In this document: positions 63,382 through 64,000 of the stretch, piece after piece
Numbering within the stretch: the stretch's first letter is position 1
Layout of the letters: every line of letters starts with the position of its first letter
Assembly: GCF_002217655.1 (NCBI RefSeq)
Contig: NZ_NEWK01000002.1
Location: 683,164-747,163 of the forward strand
Direction of reading: 5' to 3'
Source of the DNA: Geobacillus thermocatenulatus
GTDB taxonomy: Bacteria; Bacillota; Bacilli; Bacillales; Anoxybacillaceae
DNA length: 64,000 bases
Translations under genes and position numbers: made by a program
The notes under the pieces: generated by a model
The model's input: only the letters and a program-made list of their open reading frames with translations
The model's database searches: none
Told to the model about the DNA's origin: nothing

Positions 63382-64000
63382 TTACACCCTCTTTCGCAGT
63401 CGGGCGATAAAAAACCCGTCAGAGTCAAAATGATGCGGCAAAAGCTGCAACATGCCGCCTTTCACATGCGGCCGCACCGGTTTCGGCATCCGCTCGGCAA
63501 GGCTGGCGTCGAGGAAAAAGTCCGGATGATCCGCTAAAAAGCGGGCGATGGCGTCTTCATTTTCCTCGCGCTCCACCGTGCATGTGCTGTAGACAAGCGT
63601 ACCGCCTTTTTTCAAAAGCGGGGCGGCCGCCCGCAAAATGGCTTGCTGAATCTCGACAAGCGCGGCGATGGCGTCTTTCCCTTTCGTATATTTGATCTCC
63701 GGTTTGCGGCGAATGACGCCGAATCCAGTGCACGGCGCATCGACCAAAACGCGGTCAAACGATTCCGGGGCAAACCGCTCGCCGAGCCGGCGGCTGTCAA
63801 GGGCGAGCGTCGCAACGTTGTCAAGCCCGAGCCGCTTGGCCTGCTGTTCGATCAGCATGACCTTATGTTCGTGGATATCAACAGCAACGACCTCGCCGCG
63901 CCCGTCCATCCGCTCGGCGATATGGGTCGTTTTCCCGCCCGGCGCCGCGCAGCAGTCAAGCACCCGCTCGCCGGGGGCTGGGTCGAGCGCTCGAGCGACA
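63382..64000 (-). CDS. rsmB: 16S rRNA (cytosine-C5) methyltransferase RsmB (C-terminal part, gene cut by window edge)
   Basis: RsmB methylates C967 of 16S rRNA (E. coli numbering). About 205 C-terminal codons are present. The SAM-binding motif [16 protein letters not shown], the catalytic region [16 protein letters not shown] and the second Cys in [14 protein letters not shown] are visible. The N-terminal NusB-like half lies beyond base 64000. It precedes rlmN, as in the fmt-rsmB-rlmN order of B. subtilis. Confidence 0.95.
   Translation of the reverse strand, partial: VARALDPAPGERVLDCCAAPGGKTTHIAERMDGRGEVVAVDIHEHKVMLIEQQAKRLGLDNVATLALDSRRLGERFAPESFDRVLVDAPCTGFGVIRRKPEIKYTKGKDAIAALVEIQQAILRAAAPLLKKGGTLVYSTCTVEREENEDAIARFLADHPDFFLDASLAERMPKPVRPHVKGGMLQLLPHHFDSDGFFIARLRKRV

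Overview
The window is chromosomal DNA from a thermophilic, spore-forming Firmicute of the Geobacillus group. This is inferred from the protein sequences, which are close to Bacillus subtilis but rich in Ala/Arg/Glu, from GC-rich codon use, from the presence of spoVM, codY, fapR and prkC, and from a gene order that matches the B. subtilis rsmB-to-cheA region almost gene for gene. All genes except rpmB lie on the minus strand, so transcription runs from right (64000) to left (1).

Read in transcription order: 63.4-57.1 kb holds rsmB (cut by the window edge), rlmN, the phosphatase/kinase pair prpC-prkC, rsgA, rpe, thiN and the 26-residue spoVM. rpmB is convergent to spoVM and divergent from the yloU-fakA unit (56.6-54.5 kb). 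The serine dehydratase genes sdaAB-sdaAA and recG follow. The fatty-acid and phospholipid operon fapR-plsX-fabD-fabG-acpP (50.5-46.9 kb) starts at a promoter that carries a FapR-type operator. Then come rnc, smc and ftsY, followed by the SRP and ribosome unit ylxM-ffh-rpsP-khpA-ylqD-rimM-trmD-rplS. Next are lepB, rbgA, rnhB, the flagellar-like pair ylqG-ylqH, sucC-sucD, dprA and topA. xerC-hslV-hslU-codY (26.6-22.9 kb) ends at a strong terminator.

The left 22.7 kb is the fla/che operon: flgB-flgC-fliE-fliF-fliG-fliH-fliI-fliJ-ylxF-fliK-flgD-flgE-swrD-fliL-fliM-fliY-cheY-fliO-fliP-fliQ-fliR-flhB-flhA-flhF-flhG-cheB-cheA. The products build the MS ring, switch, rod, hook and type III export gate and couple the motor to chemotaxis.

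No rRNA or tRNA gene, CRISPR array, prophage or insertion sequence was seen. Points that depart from expectation are: a CheB with an apparent in-frame deletion that removes the catalytic Asp; a fliI reading frame best explained by a CTG start; absence of trmFO between topA and xerC; a nested palindromic element between dprA and sucD; an HslV leader lacking the N-terminal Ser of B. subtilis CodW; a stand-alone gene (ylqH) equivalent to the self-cleaved C-terminal piece of FlhB sitting beside a FliK-like gene (ylqG); and a cre-like site on the sucC promoter. I recognised no wholly new multi-gene system.
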